Assembly: GCA_037783415.1 (NCBI GenBank)
Contig: JAZGTN010000011.1
Coordinates: 1,302,001 to 1,366,000, forward strand
Reading direction: 5' to 3'
Origin: Leptasterias polaris
Taxonomy: Eukaryota > Echinodermata > Asteroidea > Forcipulatida > Asteriidae
Length of the DNA: 64,000 nt
Shown: positions 12,690-24,800 of the stretch, one piece after another
Layout: every line of letters starts with the position of its first letter
Position numbering within the stretch: position 1 is the first letter of the stretch
Made by a program: the position numbers and the translations under genes
Notes under the pieces: model-generated
The model's database searches: none
What the model was told of the DNA's origin: nothing
What the model saw: only the letters and a program-made list of their open reading frames with translations

Positions 12690-14440
12690 ATCACAAAGAG
12701 TTGAACAAAGGAGGGTCCATGATTGCAGGCTGTTACACACTTGGTGTGTGTGTAAATGTGTAATTGAATAATTTATGGAACCTTCATCATCATGAACTAT
12801 GGGTGAGGCTTCCTTCCTGCTGGTTGTGTACTTGTGCAATATGTAGATGATGCATGTTGACCTGGAAATGTCACAGTCACATGGCATTCATACATTTGTA
12901 AAACATTCCACACTTTTTCAGGGTTTGGCTTTGATGACCAGATTGCAAACACAACACAGTTTGTTTTTCAGTACCCTGGTAATTGTGTGTAGAATAATTA
13001 AAAACCTCACATGCCAGGCAAACTATCCTTATTGATTTTAATACTGCATTGGCAAGTTTGTTGTCAGTGGGTAAACAAGCCAATGTGTAACATCAAACAA
13101 GTGACATGTGCTGGTTTTGTTATGTTAGCTTCAATAACAAATGTTTTTCCTTATTTTGTTTTCCTTATTTTGGTTTTTGTTTTAAGTTACTCAAAGTTGA
13201 TAACTTTCCAGAGTAATTCCAAACAATCCCGGACTTTGTAGTTTATTTCAAACACTTTGGAAAATGAGACACAATCCCAATGTGGAACGTGTTTGAATGT
13301 TCCTACCTTTGAGAATATGGTGACTGATTACAATGTAGACTACATACACACATATTTCCTTCCTCCATGATACACATTAGGCCCTACTACATTGTCACTG
13401 CATACAAAATTAGTTTAAAGGAATTGCCTGCAAGAAAGAGCTTCTTTTTTTAAAACGTCAATTCAACAAATTAACACCTATTACCGTTTTAATACAATCT
13501 TCTGACAAAACCATGAGGCCCCTTTGATTCCATTGTTCATGCAATTCTTATGATAAATTTCTTGAGAAGAGAGTATTAGAATGACAGTACTCTCAAAATC
13601 AGATGTTGGACCGGGAACAAATTTAAAAGGCTCTGTGGCTTATTTGTAAACATCTGATGTCACAGGTTAAATTGTCTACATGCACAATTACAATACCACA
13701 AAATTTTCACAAAAAGTATTTATAATGAACACCAACTTCAACAGTGCATTTTCTGCTCATTAACAGATTGTTCATAGGGCCATAAATGTTTTCCTTTGAG
13801 ATACAATGAATAAATTCCTGCAATGATAAGACAGGAACTCCCAGTTTATCCAAATTCACTTTAACATTGGGCTTTCCAAGTAAAGGAGCTTTTTCACAGG
13901 TCAGAAAAAAGGTGTGTTCCCAGTTTCACAAGACATCCAGAATAGACTAATTGTTTACCAAAATTTTAGTCAGTGACATAGGAACGGACACAATCAAGTG
14001 TTTTTTCATTTACAATTAGTCTTTGCCCCATCCAAAAACAATGACACTGAAAAAGATATGATAGGATTGCCATGATGTGTACATGTATACATAAAGTCTA
14101 AGTCTTTATGTGCACATCTTCATTTGCCACAGGGGATCTCATTTATTTCAGCTGCATCTTTTGTCACTGGCCTGTAGTGGAGTGTCTACTAAATTCACAC
14201 TTATCCCACAAGAACATCTTCCAAGGACAAAGTACATATACACTGCATGTACTGTACATGAATTACAGAGCAAGGACCCCTGCCGCTGATAAATTCAGCA
14301 GAATTTTACATGGAAAAGTAATTTCAAGCTTTTTATCTATACTAGCTAGAAATTTCATTATGTTGCGCCTTCTCGGAAACAATTGAGCGCATATTAATTT
14401 TTTCTTTCTTGAAATCATCCATCACACTTATTTGGTTAGT
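12690..14440. other. non-coding DNA, no feature recognised
   Basis: Several 60-90 codon frames exist on both strands, but none shows family resemblance or consistent splice sites. Confidence 0.35.
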
Positions 14441-14449
14441 TGCCTTTCT

Positions 14450-14960
14450 CCATGCATACACAGTCCGTGCGCAGTGTGTTAGATAATGAGGCCGAACACC
14501 AGATTTTATTTGCAGCTACACGGCGGTCTCGGGCCCTTCGAGATTTCGCGTGAATGCGCGAGCGTTCGGAGACGACCCTGCAAGATTGGCTACAGGTGCC
14601 CGCTAGAGGGCAGTATCGGGTCAAGATGGAGTGGGAAGTTTCTTTGAACATTTTCATCATAAAATAAACCTATTTTTACCAGATTTTAGGTACCAAATAC
14701 ATGTGAATCTTCGTCTGAAATGTGATTAAAGTTTCACACTTTTTGTTGATTAGCTTTACATTTAGGGTGCCCCTGACTGTTTCGAGCACGATTGAGACAA
14801 ACGGAGTCCATATTCTGATAAACGAAGGATCGTTCTTTCGATACGTACCACATACACTTCTGCAGGTTTAGCCGTTAATGTTTTTTTCGGTGCAAAAACT
14901 TTTGCAAAAATCGTTATTTGTGCCGTATCGTTTTAGCTTACATGACGTCATCATCAAATG
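14450..14960. promoter_or_regulatory. CpG-rich block with a CRE-like TGACGTCA site
   Basis: CpG dinucleotides cluster at 14460-14600 (acacggcggtctcgggccc) in otherwise CpG-poor DNA. A perfect cyclic-AMP-response-like palindrome, TGACGTCA, lies at 14943-14950, just before an ATG in fair context at 14958. This looks like a transcription start region, inferred from composition alone. Confidence 0.35.
14762..14790 (+). repeat. dispersed repeat start, copy 1
   Basis: The motif ttagggtgcccctgactgtt plus tcgag recurs exactly at 15803-15827. Downstream of both copies there is diverged similarity (a gcaggttt / tcaggttt stretch and cgttattt), suggesting two copies of one element. Confidence 0.5.
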
Positions 14961-15077
14961 GCGGGAGAAAAGGGCCTTGTGTTTTTACTTGTTCTTACGA
15001 CGCTATTTATTTTGTCATGTTTTTTGATGATCTTCGTGACAAAAATGATGAAATTTTGTCATGAAAAATATTACTAA
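14958..15077 (+). CDS. candidate 39-residue single-pass membrane microprotein
   Basis: The frame starts at ATG 14958 (aaATGG) and stops at TAA 15075-15077. The peptide begins MAGEKG, then has a hydrophobic helix of about 21 residues (Leu/Val/Phe/Ile-rich, residues 7-27) and a short basic tail (Lys-Met-Met-Lys-Phe-Cys-His-Glu-Lys). This is the layout of tiny single-pass proteins such as the regulators of SERCA, but the resemblance is only architectural. A TGACGTCA site lies just upstream. It could also be chance, or part of the dispersed repeat described at 14762. Confidence 0.3.
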   Translation: MAGEKGLVFLLVLTTLFILSCFLMIFVTKMMKFCHEKYY

Positions 15078-15478
15078 ACAGTACTTCTTATACTTGTTAC
15101 TACATTTACATGTCACGCACATGTATGCAGCTGAAAGAAACTTTAAAATAAATGTTTTGTAAATTAACAAAAGAAAAAAACAATTGTCATTTGGTTTATT
15201 CTTGTGTTCATTAATACATGTAATTTAATATGTTTTATTTGGAGCTGAACAGAATTCCCACCTTTTAAGTTAGATTTCACAGTAAATAGATAGGGGCCCG
15301 GGGCAGGGTCAGGAATTGAACTTTCATTGGAAAAGTAAAAGAGAACAAAAAATATGAGTTTTGAAAGACTTTAAAACAAAACAAAGAAAGATTTCATTTT
15401 TAAAACTGTCAAATATATTTGTATTCATAGCATTGGATTGGAAGGCCATCATTATTTAGGCCTAAACTAGCAATTTAC

Positions 15479-15653
15479 CTGTTGCGTTTATGCCAGTTTG
15501 GGTTTCTGCGACGTAAAGATACAGATCCTTCCAAATAACTGAAGCTAAACCCGGCCAAACACCATAATAACGAATAATAGTCGGGCACCGGTTTCTTGTC
15601 AACACAAGCCCTCGTAGATTGCATGACTGGAGCAGGGAATCGTGCCAAACCAT
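15479..15653 (-). CDS. candidate first coding exon, unknown (possibly mitochondrial) protein
   Basis: The ATG at 15653-15651 lies in an ideal context (CAACCATGG). The frame continues 58 codons to a consensus donor (AACAG|GTAAAT), leaving one base over. The N-terminus is rich in Arg, Ser and Leu with no acid before a hydrophobic Trp-Pro-Gly-Leu-Ala stretch, so a mitochondrial targeting peptide is possible. The later Trp-...-Leu-Ala-...-Thr-Gly pattern faintly recalls COX18/Oxa1-type insertases, but I would not name it. Later exons should lie below 15470 and were not identified. Confidence 0.45.
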
Positions 15654-15754
15654 GGTTGCCTTGCGTTTTGTTACGTAGCAGCTGATTAGTCAGTTGTCAC
15701 GCTTGCTGCACATTCTGACCAATCACATTCGGGCTCCCATTAGACCAACGAGTA
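15654..15754. promoter_or_regulatory. short divergent promoter candidate
   Basis: About 100 bases separate the minus-strand ATG at 15653 from a plus-strand ATG at 15755 (gtaATGGCGG). The gap holds a CCAAT box (gaccaatcac, 15717-15726) and several CpGs, as in compact bidirectional promoters. This is inferred from layout. Confidence 0.35.
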
Positions 15755-15802
15755 ATGGCGGATTTTTCTACCGAGAATGTTAACGCTGACGGCGACGGAT
15801 AC
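15755..15802 (+). CDS. possible start of a plus-strand gene, broken by a repeat
   Basis: The ATG at 15755 is followed by codons for MADFSTENVNADGDGY, a plausible acidic N-terminus. The frame then runs into the repeat that begins at 15803 and stops within a few codons. No good donor precedes the repeat, so the exon may be disrupted or not real. Confidence 0.2.
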
Positions 15803-15990
15803 TTAGGGTGCCCCTGACTGTTTCGAGTGGCTTCAGAAAAAACGACTATAGCGTATGAGTAGATTAATAATGTACCTAAACACCCATGATTCAGGTTTTT
15901 CTGCACAATTTCATTAAATGCTAGAAAAGGGACTTTTTCGGAAACCGTTATTTTTGTACAACGATGATAATTTTTCTAGTCCGATATTTC
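15803..15990 (+). repeat. dispersed repeat, copy 2
   Basis: It begins ttagggtgcccctgactgtt plus tcgag, as at 14762, and shares diverged downstream sequence with that copy. It sits immediately after the possible coding start at 15755. Confidence 0.5.
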
Positions 15991-15999
15991 TCAATTCTG

Positions 16000-17160
16000 A
16001 ACAATTAAAAATTCTTCCATGATTTTTGTTATTACAATGAAGCATCCCTCGTTTATAATATTACGTTTTTATATTTTTACATGGCTGGATTTTCACGACA
16101 TGATTTTTTGAAAATGTGCCCTCCAAGCTCATTATATATGCAAAACTGCGACTGCCGTGCATACGCTACAAATGAAAGGAAGCACTTTTCCGAACGCTGC
16201 GCACTGACTGTACATTACTTCCATGGGTCCTTTCTGTATGCTTCATGTTGACCAGTGTTGACATACATCCATGTACATGTACATGTACAGCACATCTGCT
16301 TATCTTTGTAAACTTTGTTTATTTTAGTCTTCAGACTAGAGTTTGGTTGTGCTTTACAATTTTAATTTAATTTAATTTAATGTTCATGTAAGTGAAAGAC
16401 GATATTAACTTTCAGCAAGAGTCAGAAGGTTTAGGTGTATTGGCTAAAATATGATGATATACAAGACATGCCAACCTTCACGTATGCACATTTTTATGTA
16501 CTCAGAATAAATTTGAAGCAGGCCCAAATCATCTAGCCCAATACACTTCTGATGGAAATGCTGTCATCAAAAACATGTTGAAATCCAAGCACTCTTGCAA
16601 TTTCAAATGTGCATGCATGTATCACAAAACGTTTTGCCCACAATAGAAACAAATATATATTTGAAGGCATGAAAAGTCTATTCAGAGCCTACACCATGTG
16701 TTAATTGATAATTTTGAATTAAATGGGGGTTTTTTCTCTACCGAAAATTCTATGTTGTACATCTCACTGTCAGTATTCCACAGGTGATTTGTGTAATCCT
16801 AGAGTAAGGAGTGCCCTGTAATTATCTCCATCACTGTTAATACATTTACCTGGCTTAACAAAATTCTTATTTTGTTTTCTACATACAGTCTGTGTATTCA
16901 CAAGACCTATCCATCATCAGATATGCATCTGGCTCTAGCAACTGTGTGTTACATAACAACTCTCTTAGTCTATAGGCCTACATGTAGTCACTGTTGAAAC
17001 TGACAGTCCCTTTGTAACAAAAGTCTCACTGACAGAGTATTTGTTATTTTTCAGCTGGTTTTGTGAGAGACAGAAAGTTCCTGGCATTTTTGAAATACCA
17101 ACTTTTATCCCTTGCCTGTAACTGCGCTGTAAGTAAGGGTGTACTGCTTTTGAAATGAAT
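16000..17160. other. non-coding DNA with tacatgtacatg motifs
   Basis: Apart from the alternating tacatgtacatgtacag at 16270-16290 and taatttaatttaattt at 16363-16380 I see no feature. Confidence 0.35.
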
Positions 17161-17164
17161 CCAT

Positions 17165-17520
17165 TAGGCCAAATAAAATAAAAAAACAGATTTTTCCAAA
17201 AAGAGGAGGATGAGGGCCTTTTTATTTTTTACTTATTTTTTTTTCCCAAGATGGCCGCCAAGTATTTCAATTCAAACAGGCCATCAATTCTTCAGTTTGA
17301 AATCACCGCTAACTTTTTTTATATCTATTTGTTGCATGAGGTAAGTTGACATAAAAAATTAAAATATATATGTCAAAGGGTGGATTAAAAATACAAACTT
17401 TTTTTTTTTTTTTTTTTTAAGGAAAAATCGAAAGAAAAAAAAATTAAAAAAAAGGATGCGGCCTCAAAAAAGGATGCGGGCGGGGACGTTCAACTGGTAT
17501 TTTTTTTTACTTGGCCTTAA
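17165..17520. mobile_element. MITE-like element with GGCC terminal inverted repeats, copy 1
   Basis: The element runs from ttaggccaaataaaa to tttacttggcctta, giving short inverted ends (GGCCAAAT / ACTTGGCC). Internally it has ccaaaaagaggaggatg, aagatggccgccaagta and two ggatgcgg blocks. The copy at 25372-25687 has the same order of motifs. No open frame exists, so it is non-autonomous. Confidence 0.6.
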
Positions 17521-17524
17521 GTAC

Positions 17525-18945
17525 TGGGCACTAGAAAATGCTCACATATCATCATTGACATAAACTAGGTGTCCATGCCATTGATTCTGAGACCTAGGAA
17601 CAATTCTGTAGGGTTTAGTTGCTTAACAATTTTCAGGCCTGATATTTCACAGTCACAACTACTGAGACCTGAATTCTACCTCCTTCATGTCCACGCTGAG
17701 ACAAGTTCCACTCCCCTTCTTCAGTGATGTTACAAATTTAAATTGCACTGGGTAAAAAGGAAAACTAAATGGATGTTAGTCAGCAAATTGTGCCTATTTT
17801 AAGTTTAGGCTCCATGAACATGTACATGAATGCATACACATTCAAAAATAAACATGTCTTTTTTCCCACTAAAAATGATTAATTTCCTTTGTTTCAACTT
17901 AGATTAGAACAAGCAATAGGCCTCACAAGGTGAACTGTTTAAGACTTTAAAAAACATGAGGAGATTCTCCAGACTATGCTCAGATGAATAATCTGTCCAA
18001 ACCCTTAGAGTTAGACAAGTACCTGAATGATTCAACATACAAATGAGATTCCGTACCTACAAGTACGTGTACAGATGACCATAGGTTTGCAAATGACCTC
18101 CCATGGGAGTAAGCGGGTCAGAGAATGACTTTATAAAGCATGACACATGGGAGGTAATTTGTACTTATTCTCCCCATGGTGATTCCAAATATGGGTACAC
18201 ATATTTTATGATCAGTACTTTTGTTGTTGTTGAAGTATTCCTACATATTTGAATCAAACATCAACTTCAGGAAGGAAAATAATTTCAAAGGTAGCAAAAG
18301 CAATTGTCTATCTTTGAATTAGCATCCAAGGTCTTACATGCTGTAAATCATAAATAAATTTATGAGAAAGTGAATGCTATGTAATTGTACAGCATCACTT
18401 AATTCTATGTATCCGTATTGCGTTCTGCTTTATCTGTAAAAAATTATGTGCACTGTTTAGTAAGTATTTTCATTTTAAAAGGATCGCGCATTACACTCAA
18501 CACATAGATTGCCAACCTAATTGTTTACATATTACCACGATTACGGTCAAGGTGCATAATTAATACATGTAGGTGGTATAATTCAATTTATATAACTCAC
18601 ACATAGATCCTTGTCATTTGATTGGAGAAACAGGCATCAGGTGTCATCCTTTATTGGTTTGGACACAATTTATTTCTCGCTTTTGTGACTGTTTCACTTC
18701 TTGAAGGCTCAAGCCAAGGAGGTTTTGAGAAAAACCTGAAATCTGCAAAAATGCTGAGAACTCGCATGCCTGATTGATAATGTAAAGGCCAAATAACTTT
18801 TGGGGAAGCTACAGATAGACTGTGTACATCATGTACCATGGCTTACTTCAATCCAAATATGTGTTTCCTCAGGCAAATGGATTTGCACGTTAACAAGGCC
18901 ATCCAGCAAATTGGGAAATAGCACCAAAAATGTACATTAAACTAA
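17525..18945. other. non-coding DNA, no feature recognised
   Basis: Short frames only; no repeat or splice structure was recognised. Confidence 0.35.
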
Positions 18946-18954
18946 GCATGGGCA

Positions 18955-19195
18955 CATATGGAGACTATTTGGTAAAGGGGGGGTGGGGGGGGGGGGGTGA
19001 AACGGGTTGATTTGCCTGAAAGATTACACATAAAAACATATATATACCAACTCAATACAGGAAAAGGGTTTGTTTTGTTTTCTCAGGCCAGCGTTTTTTC
19101 CTTCTTTGTGCCTGAATTTTCCCCAATGATTTGCCTGAATTTGGGAGGGCAGTTGCCTCCCCCCCCCCCCCGGGTTTTACGCCTACGTAACTAAG
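18955..19195. repeat. poly-G/poly-C bounded repeat, copy 1
   Basis: It starts with a G-run (18977-18997), continues gggttgatttgcc, and ends aatttgggagggcagttgcc followed by a C-run. The block at 33640-33845 repeats this order (gggttgatttgcc ... aatttgggagggcagttgg and a C-run), so these are two copies of one dispersed element. Confidence 0.6.
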
Positions 19196-19269
19196 GGACT
19201 GCACAGGCTATTTCCTTCGTCCATGGTTATACTGATTCAATTTCTAGAAGCAGGCTGCCTCAATACAAG

Positions 19270-19390
19270 GGCCATATCCAAACTGGCGGCTACAGCTACG
19301 GCTAAGAGTTGCTACATGTACGTCAACGCTTGACGACGCAGAAATCTAGCCATAGCCGTAACTGTAGCTGCCAATTCGTACACAGCCTAC
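19270..19390. repeat. imperfect palindromic element
   Basis: The left arm (actggcggctacagctacgg, 19282-19301) and the right arm (ccatagccgtaactgtagctgcc, 19350-19372) are inverted copies around a CpG-containing loop. A weaker relative with ggctacggct and gccgaagccg may lie at 61840-61935. Confidence 0.55.
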
Positions 19391-19399
19391 TATTTCAAT

Positions 19400-20940
19400 G
19401 GAAAGGGAAAACACTGAGTAGAAGTTACGAAATCACCATCAACTAACTCGGGTAACTTGCATTTTTCCCAATCCTTACCACTTGGCAGCTTGCCCAATGT
19501 AAAAAGGGTTCAAGAGGACACCCCTCGAAGTTTATAAACTGTGAAACACATAGGCCTACATGTACATTACATGTACATCGAAACAACCAAACATTGATAA
19601 GACAAACCACTAAGGTTTCCCTTTGGTATTAAATGAACTGATAGTGATACTCTCTATGTAGAAGAGATCTATTTATCCCCGATTTGATTATCACTTCCTT
19701 GCAAAAACTTTCCGGATCCTGTACCAGACAAAGCCCAGGCACCCTAAAAAAAATAGGAAAAAAAATAACCCACTAAATTATTCTAGTGACAGATATTGAA
19801 CAGTGAATCCTGCTGATGTAAACTGATGTCAATGACAGCAACTGGAAGACATTTCATGCATTAACTTGTTGAAAGGAATGTGACAAATATGTACACATTT
19901 CTGGTTAATGTTTGAGACTATGATGAGTTTACCTACAAAGATGTAAGTTTACAGTGCAAGTTTACAGCCATGCACTTCTACCGTTCAGGTAGGCCTACAA
20001 CGCTACCCTGGCCACTTTAAAAAGAAACCCTGAACAACAGGAAATACTAGTAATAGACCTGAGTAATCATTGTACTTGGTCCATGTTTGAAAGTTATGTC
20101 TTCCTTTTAGAAAACATGTCTTCCTTTAAGAAAACAATGGTCCGCTGCATGTTGTACAATACTTGATGTACATAGGCCAAGTTTTCTTTGTCAAAAGTGC
20201 ATCTGAAGTGAGTTGCACCTGCTGCAGCAAGTCTAATTACTGCAGTAAGTCTTGCTAAAAACAGGTGTAATTTTATGGTTTTTGTTTAATTTAAAGCAGG
20301 ATGACTCTATTGAAAAATCATACTTGTTGTATCACCGTAATAGAGTGTGAATTTTAGGGCCTATTGACTGAGAACCAATTATGTGATGTGCTACAAAGAC
20401 GCTTGATTGTGCCCACAATTGTTCATTTCCACCACCTTGTACACTATTAGAAATAGCCCTGGGTATGAGGTTGTAATTACGTTGGTAGTAGGTAAATAAT
20501 TTACGTTCCTGTGTGATGTGCTATAGGGAACAGTATTTAAAGCAATATTTCTGACAACCGCTATTGTTTTTATTTATAATTCATTCGCCACTGTTCCTCT
20601 GCTTCTTTATGTGTGCCAATTTTGTTGTAATAATATTGGAAGATGACATCAGACCGCCTCCGATCTATTACCAACCATAGTAACAAAACAATAGTTGCAC
20701 GCTGTGTGATGGGGTCCATGGGTTTTGAAAGAGAAACACTTTATAGCAAGTTTCTCGACTTTTTATTGGAACTTGGTTATTTTTTTGACCACTTCATGTA
20801 CCTTTTAGTGGATACATGAAGTTCACATTATATGTTGCTCATTTAGGGTACTTTTTATTTTTCAAAATAAACTAAAAGCATGCACAGTGCTCAAGATAAT
20901 ATGATTCCAAGTGACCTCTTACTGATAGTTGGTAACTAAA
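19400..20940. other. non-coding DNA, no feature recognised
   Basis: No coding frame or named repeat was seen. A small cttccttt-agaaaaca duplication lies near 20100-20140. Confidence 0.35.
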
Positions 20941-20944
20941 AACT

Positions 20945-21870
20945 ATTAAAACCCTAACCATGCTAAATGCAACAATATTCACCAAATGGTAATAGTTGTT
21001 GTAATCTGTCGCATTTGGCAGTCAACTGAGATGTCATTCTTTGACTGAATTTGTTGCATTTAGCAGTCAATTGACTTCATATTGGTGTTGCATTTTGTTT
21101 TATTTGGCAGTCAACTCAAATTCATACCTTGATGGCGTGTCGTGGCCGAGCGGTTAAGAGCACCGAACTCAAGCTCTGGTGTTTCTGTTCAGCAGAGTGT
21201 GGGTTCGAGTCCCGGTCGTGACACTTGTGTCCCTGAGCAAGACACTTAACTATAATTGCTTCTCTCCACCCAGGGGTAAAATGGGTACCTGTGAGGGCAG
21301 AGATGGTTCTTGTGATTGATTTAGCCTAGTAGCGCATATATTGCAGCACAGGCTGTATACTCCCCAGGGAGCTGAGATGGTTTAAGGAATGAAATAAATG
21401 GCCCAGTGACCAGGGGTAATAATGTTCGAAGCGCTTTGAGACGCCCTTGGGTGTGATAAAGCGCGATATAAATCCATATTATTATTATTATTATTATGGA
21501 ATTTGTTGCATTTAGCAGCCAAGTGATTTTACTTGTTATGTAAGCTCTAAATCATGCCTCATTATGCAATTGTATGTAAACTTAGAGCTTGGGTGCTTCC
21601 ATTGTTTCTGAACAAAGCAGCCACACACCACAGGAAGAATAACTTGGATATTGTTGCATTTGGCAGAGTTCATGGTCCCACATATTAGCTAAGTCACCAC
21701 TACACTTATGTGCATACTGTTGCATTTAGCAGGGCAAACACCCTTGCTCAATCCTAACACAAACAACATGCCTGCACAATGCAACAAAATCCCTTGTTGC
21801 ATTTTGTTGCATATGGCATGGTTCTCATAATTTCAACTGTGTTGCATTCTGTTGTATTTGGCAGGGTATG
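20945..21870 (+). repeat. irregular array of GTTGCATTTRGCAG motifs
   Basis: The motif gttgcatttagcag or a close variant occurs near 21003, 21053, 21088, 21503, 21649, 21718, 21797 and 21840, and once inverted near 20955. Spacing is irregular (about 35-150 bases). A SINE at 21133-21496 is inserted in the middle of the array. Confidence 0.55.
21133..21496 (+). mobile_element. full-length tRNA-Leu(CAA)-derived SINE
   Basis: The head ggcgtgtcgtggccgagcgg with A-box (tggccgagcggttaag) has the anticodon CAA in gaactCAAgctc, a long variable arm and B-box gggttcgagtcccgg, i.e. a class II tRNA-Leu shape. The body includes tgagcaagacacttaac and gaagcgctttgagacgc. It ends in an (ATT)n tail at 21476-21496. 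Partial copies lie at 42060-42520, 47885-48345, 58452-58861, 59877-60120 and 60580-60870. Confidence 0.85.
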
Positions 21871-21874
21871 TAGA

Positions 21875-24800
21875 GGGACCCTAATGGGGGTTATAGGGTT
21901 AAAAATCATTTCTTCTCCTCTTCCATGGGAAAAAGGAGGAAATTATGGCATGGGCAAGGGCCAATTTCATAGAGCTGTTATGTTATGCAAATCTGCTTTC
22001 TTCAGCAGAATTTATCAAGGAACAGTCACCAACAGTGTATATCAATCCCATATTAGTTGATACCTGATTATATGATCGGCATCAAATTCAAGCTAAGGGG
22101 CCATTCAGAGCAATCAATTTTTGAAAATTTTAATCTTGTTTTGAATTTTTTTTTCCCCACCCCAAATTTTCTTTTCAAATATTGATACAGTAGACTATTT
22201 AAAAAAACAAAGTAATGCCTCAAATGAAGCAGATATTTTAAACAAATGCTCTCCCAGCTCAGGAGTTTTCAATAGGCTTTACCTGGCTTCCACTTCAGCT
22301 TGCAACTTTGTAACAGAAGGGGAAGTTTTGCCATATCCCCCATCAGGCACGGAGATTGGCTATCGAAACACAGTTGACTGATAACAATGTACAAGCACAG
22401 ACATAATGACATGAAAGGGGCCCCTGGGTTTTTTTCCTCTTTAAATTTTTCAATGTTAAACATTTTTTATTGTAAACTGAATTATGATTTTCAGTAATTT
22501 CTTTTGACCCACCAACCCACAATGTCAAAGATAAATGTTAAAAAAACAGTAATTATTCTGAATGGACCCTTAGCACTTTTGTCTGCTTAGCAGGTCGTGG
22601 AAATTGGTTCCAAAGTACTACAGCATTCATAAAAACTACAAGGTAAAGTGTATGGTGTCATAATCAGATGAATCTACTGCAAACCAGACAGTCTATTGTA
22701 CCAACAACCCTAATCCAGTCTAATCTTTAATCAATATTGTTATAATCCATGCAAATAATCTTGTTATCACTAACACTACAGTACCCCCAGAATACAGTCA
22801 CTTCATAATAGCAATGCAGGGTATTGGGTGTTTTAAATAAAGGGATGTAGGCCTACAATATACATAACTATTTGGGAATATTATTACTATGCATCCATAA
22901 TGTATTAGAATCAAAAGATGCGATTAGATCAGTTACAAGTGACAGTTTTTGGTAGTTTAGTACATTTTCTCAAGACTGATGATCTGATTTTTCAGATTGT
23001 TACTTTCTTTCAACTACATGTACCATGTATTTTTTTCTTTTCTTTAATGAATTCAAATAAAAATATTTCAGGTTTGGAATCCATTTAAACACTGGTATTT
23101 GCAAATTTCATTAACATACATTTAGGTCAATAAAACATAAATAAATGCAAATAAATGTGCAGTAAATGTGCACCATTACTTCAAAGCTCCTTCAACTTCC
23201 TTAAATTTACAACTCACAGATGAAGAAAATCAGGTTTTGAATGCAATAAATTTGCATAGTATACAACAAATTAGATTTTCAATTCCTCCTGTATCCAGTC
23301 TCAAACTTCTCCTGCTTGGAAATTTTGACCTGTCATTTTCTAAACCTGGGCTGCCTCAGAAGAATTCAATTTGATGGGTTGACGTTCCAAGGTGAAAAAC
23401 ATAATAAAGGAGAATGATTATTTATGTACTGAAGTGATTTAACCATGTGTACAGGTGAATTCTACAATAAATTGTACATGACTAGCAGCCATAAAAAGCA
23501 ATCAATGCTGAAACAATAGACACTCTTTCTCTATGTAATTTGCCTTACATATTTGTATACACTACATAATTTACATCCTCAAGTATTTAAATACAAGGTA
23601 CTGTAGTAATTGCTATAAAACTGGTTGCATAATGAATTAACTTCAGTAGCTTCTACAGGATGTGAAAGTTTAGGTTTCAGTTCTATGATTCCACTGTGCA
23701 GACAGTTGAAAAAATAACATTATGTACAAAATATACCTGTAAAAATGTATACGTGTAGGAGGGATTTGGGAGGGATTTGTTTATGAGCGGATTTTGTTTT
23801 TAAGTGTGATCTGTCTTATATTAATATAATTAACATTTTTAATTTATTTATTTATCGATTTTTACTTATTATTATTTGGGTTTTTTGGGGGGGATGGATA
23901 TTTAAAACAAGAGTAGACCCTACATGTTAGATCAGATCAGATATTTATAGTGTACAATTAAAAGTCAAGTAAATGTAAAGCTACAGTAAACTTCATCATG
24001 CTTGGTAAGCAATCTATTTGTAAGCAAACTATTGCTTAAAAAACAGGTCCACATATAAATTATAAGTGTATGCCACCCTTCATGATGTACAAGTACACGT
24101 GTAGTAAGGATCAAACATTTAAACTTTTAGCCGATGATAGTTGATACACCTTCTTTGTCCTCAGTGTCTGTTGCATCATATAATTAATAACATATTCAGA
24201 TGATGTCATTGTACTGCTAACTATGTGAGTACTATGCATCAACAAATAAAATTTCCATATAATGCACTATGCAAAAACTGTAGGCCCTACATGTAAAAAA
24301 CAATTTAAGCCAGTTTGAGACCCGCATTGGCATTAATTACCAACAAATTCACAGCATTTACCATACCAAACTATTTCATTAACAAGGTCAATATTTGACC
24401 TCAGGGACCAATTGCAGTTTACCATATCACCATAAAAATAGTCTATAGATTCTGATGGACAAATTTTGAAATGTTGGGAATTTGGTTAATTTCCACGATA
24501 AGTACCCAAACCTCACATTAAAAAACTAGGTCAAAATTTACAGTTTTGCCACAGCCAGCCGTATTCAACAATTTATGTATATTTATGTTTTGAGCTGCAA
24601 ATGCCTCATCTTAACTTGCTCAGCGGGCTTCATGTACAAACATGTTTTCAACCTACATGTACATGTGTATAATCTATTTCATTTTTTACTGTAAAAGCAA
24701 TTTTTACAAATAAAAATGAAACCAAATTGTTTAGTGTGATGTGTACTCAATTTAGTTTGTTCTGCATTTTCATACTGTAAAAGGATTGTTCAAAATATGG

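Noticed and set aside
21133..21220. Functional tRNA-Leu(CAA) gene
   Set aside because: It is the head of a full SINE with body and (ATT)n tail, with several relatives in the window.
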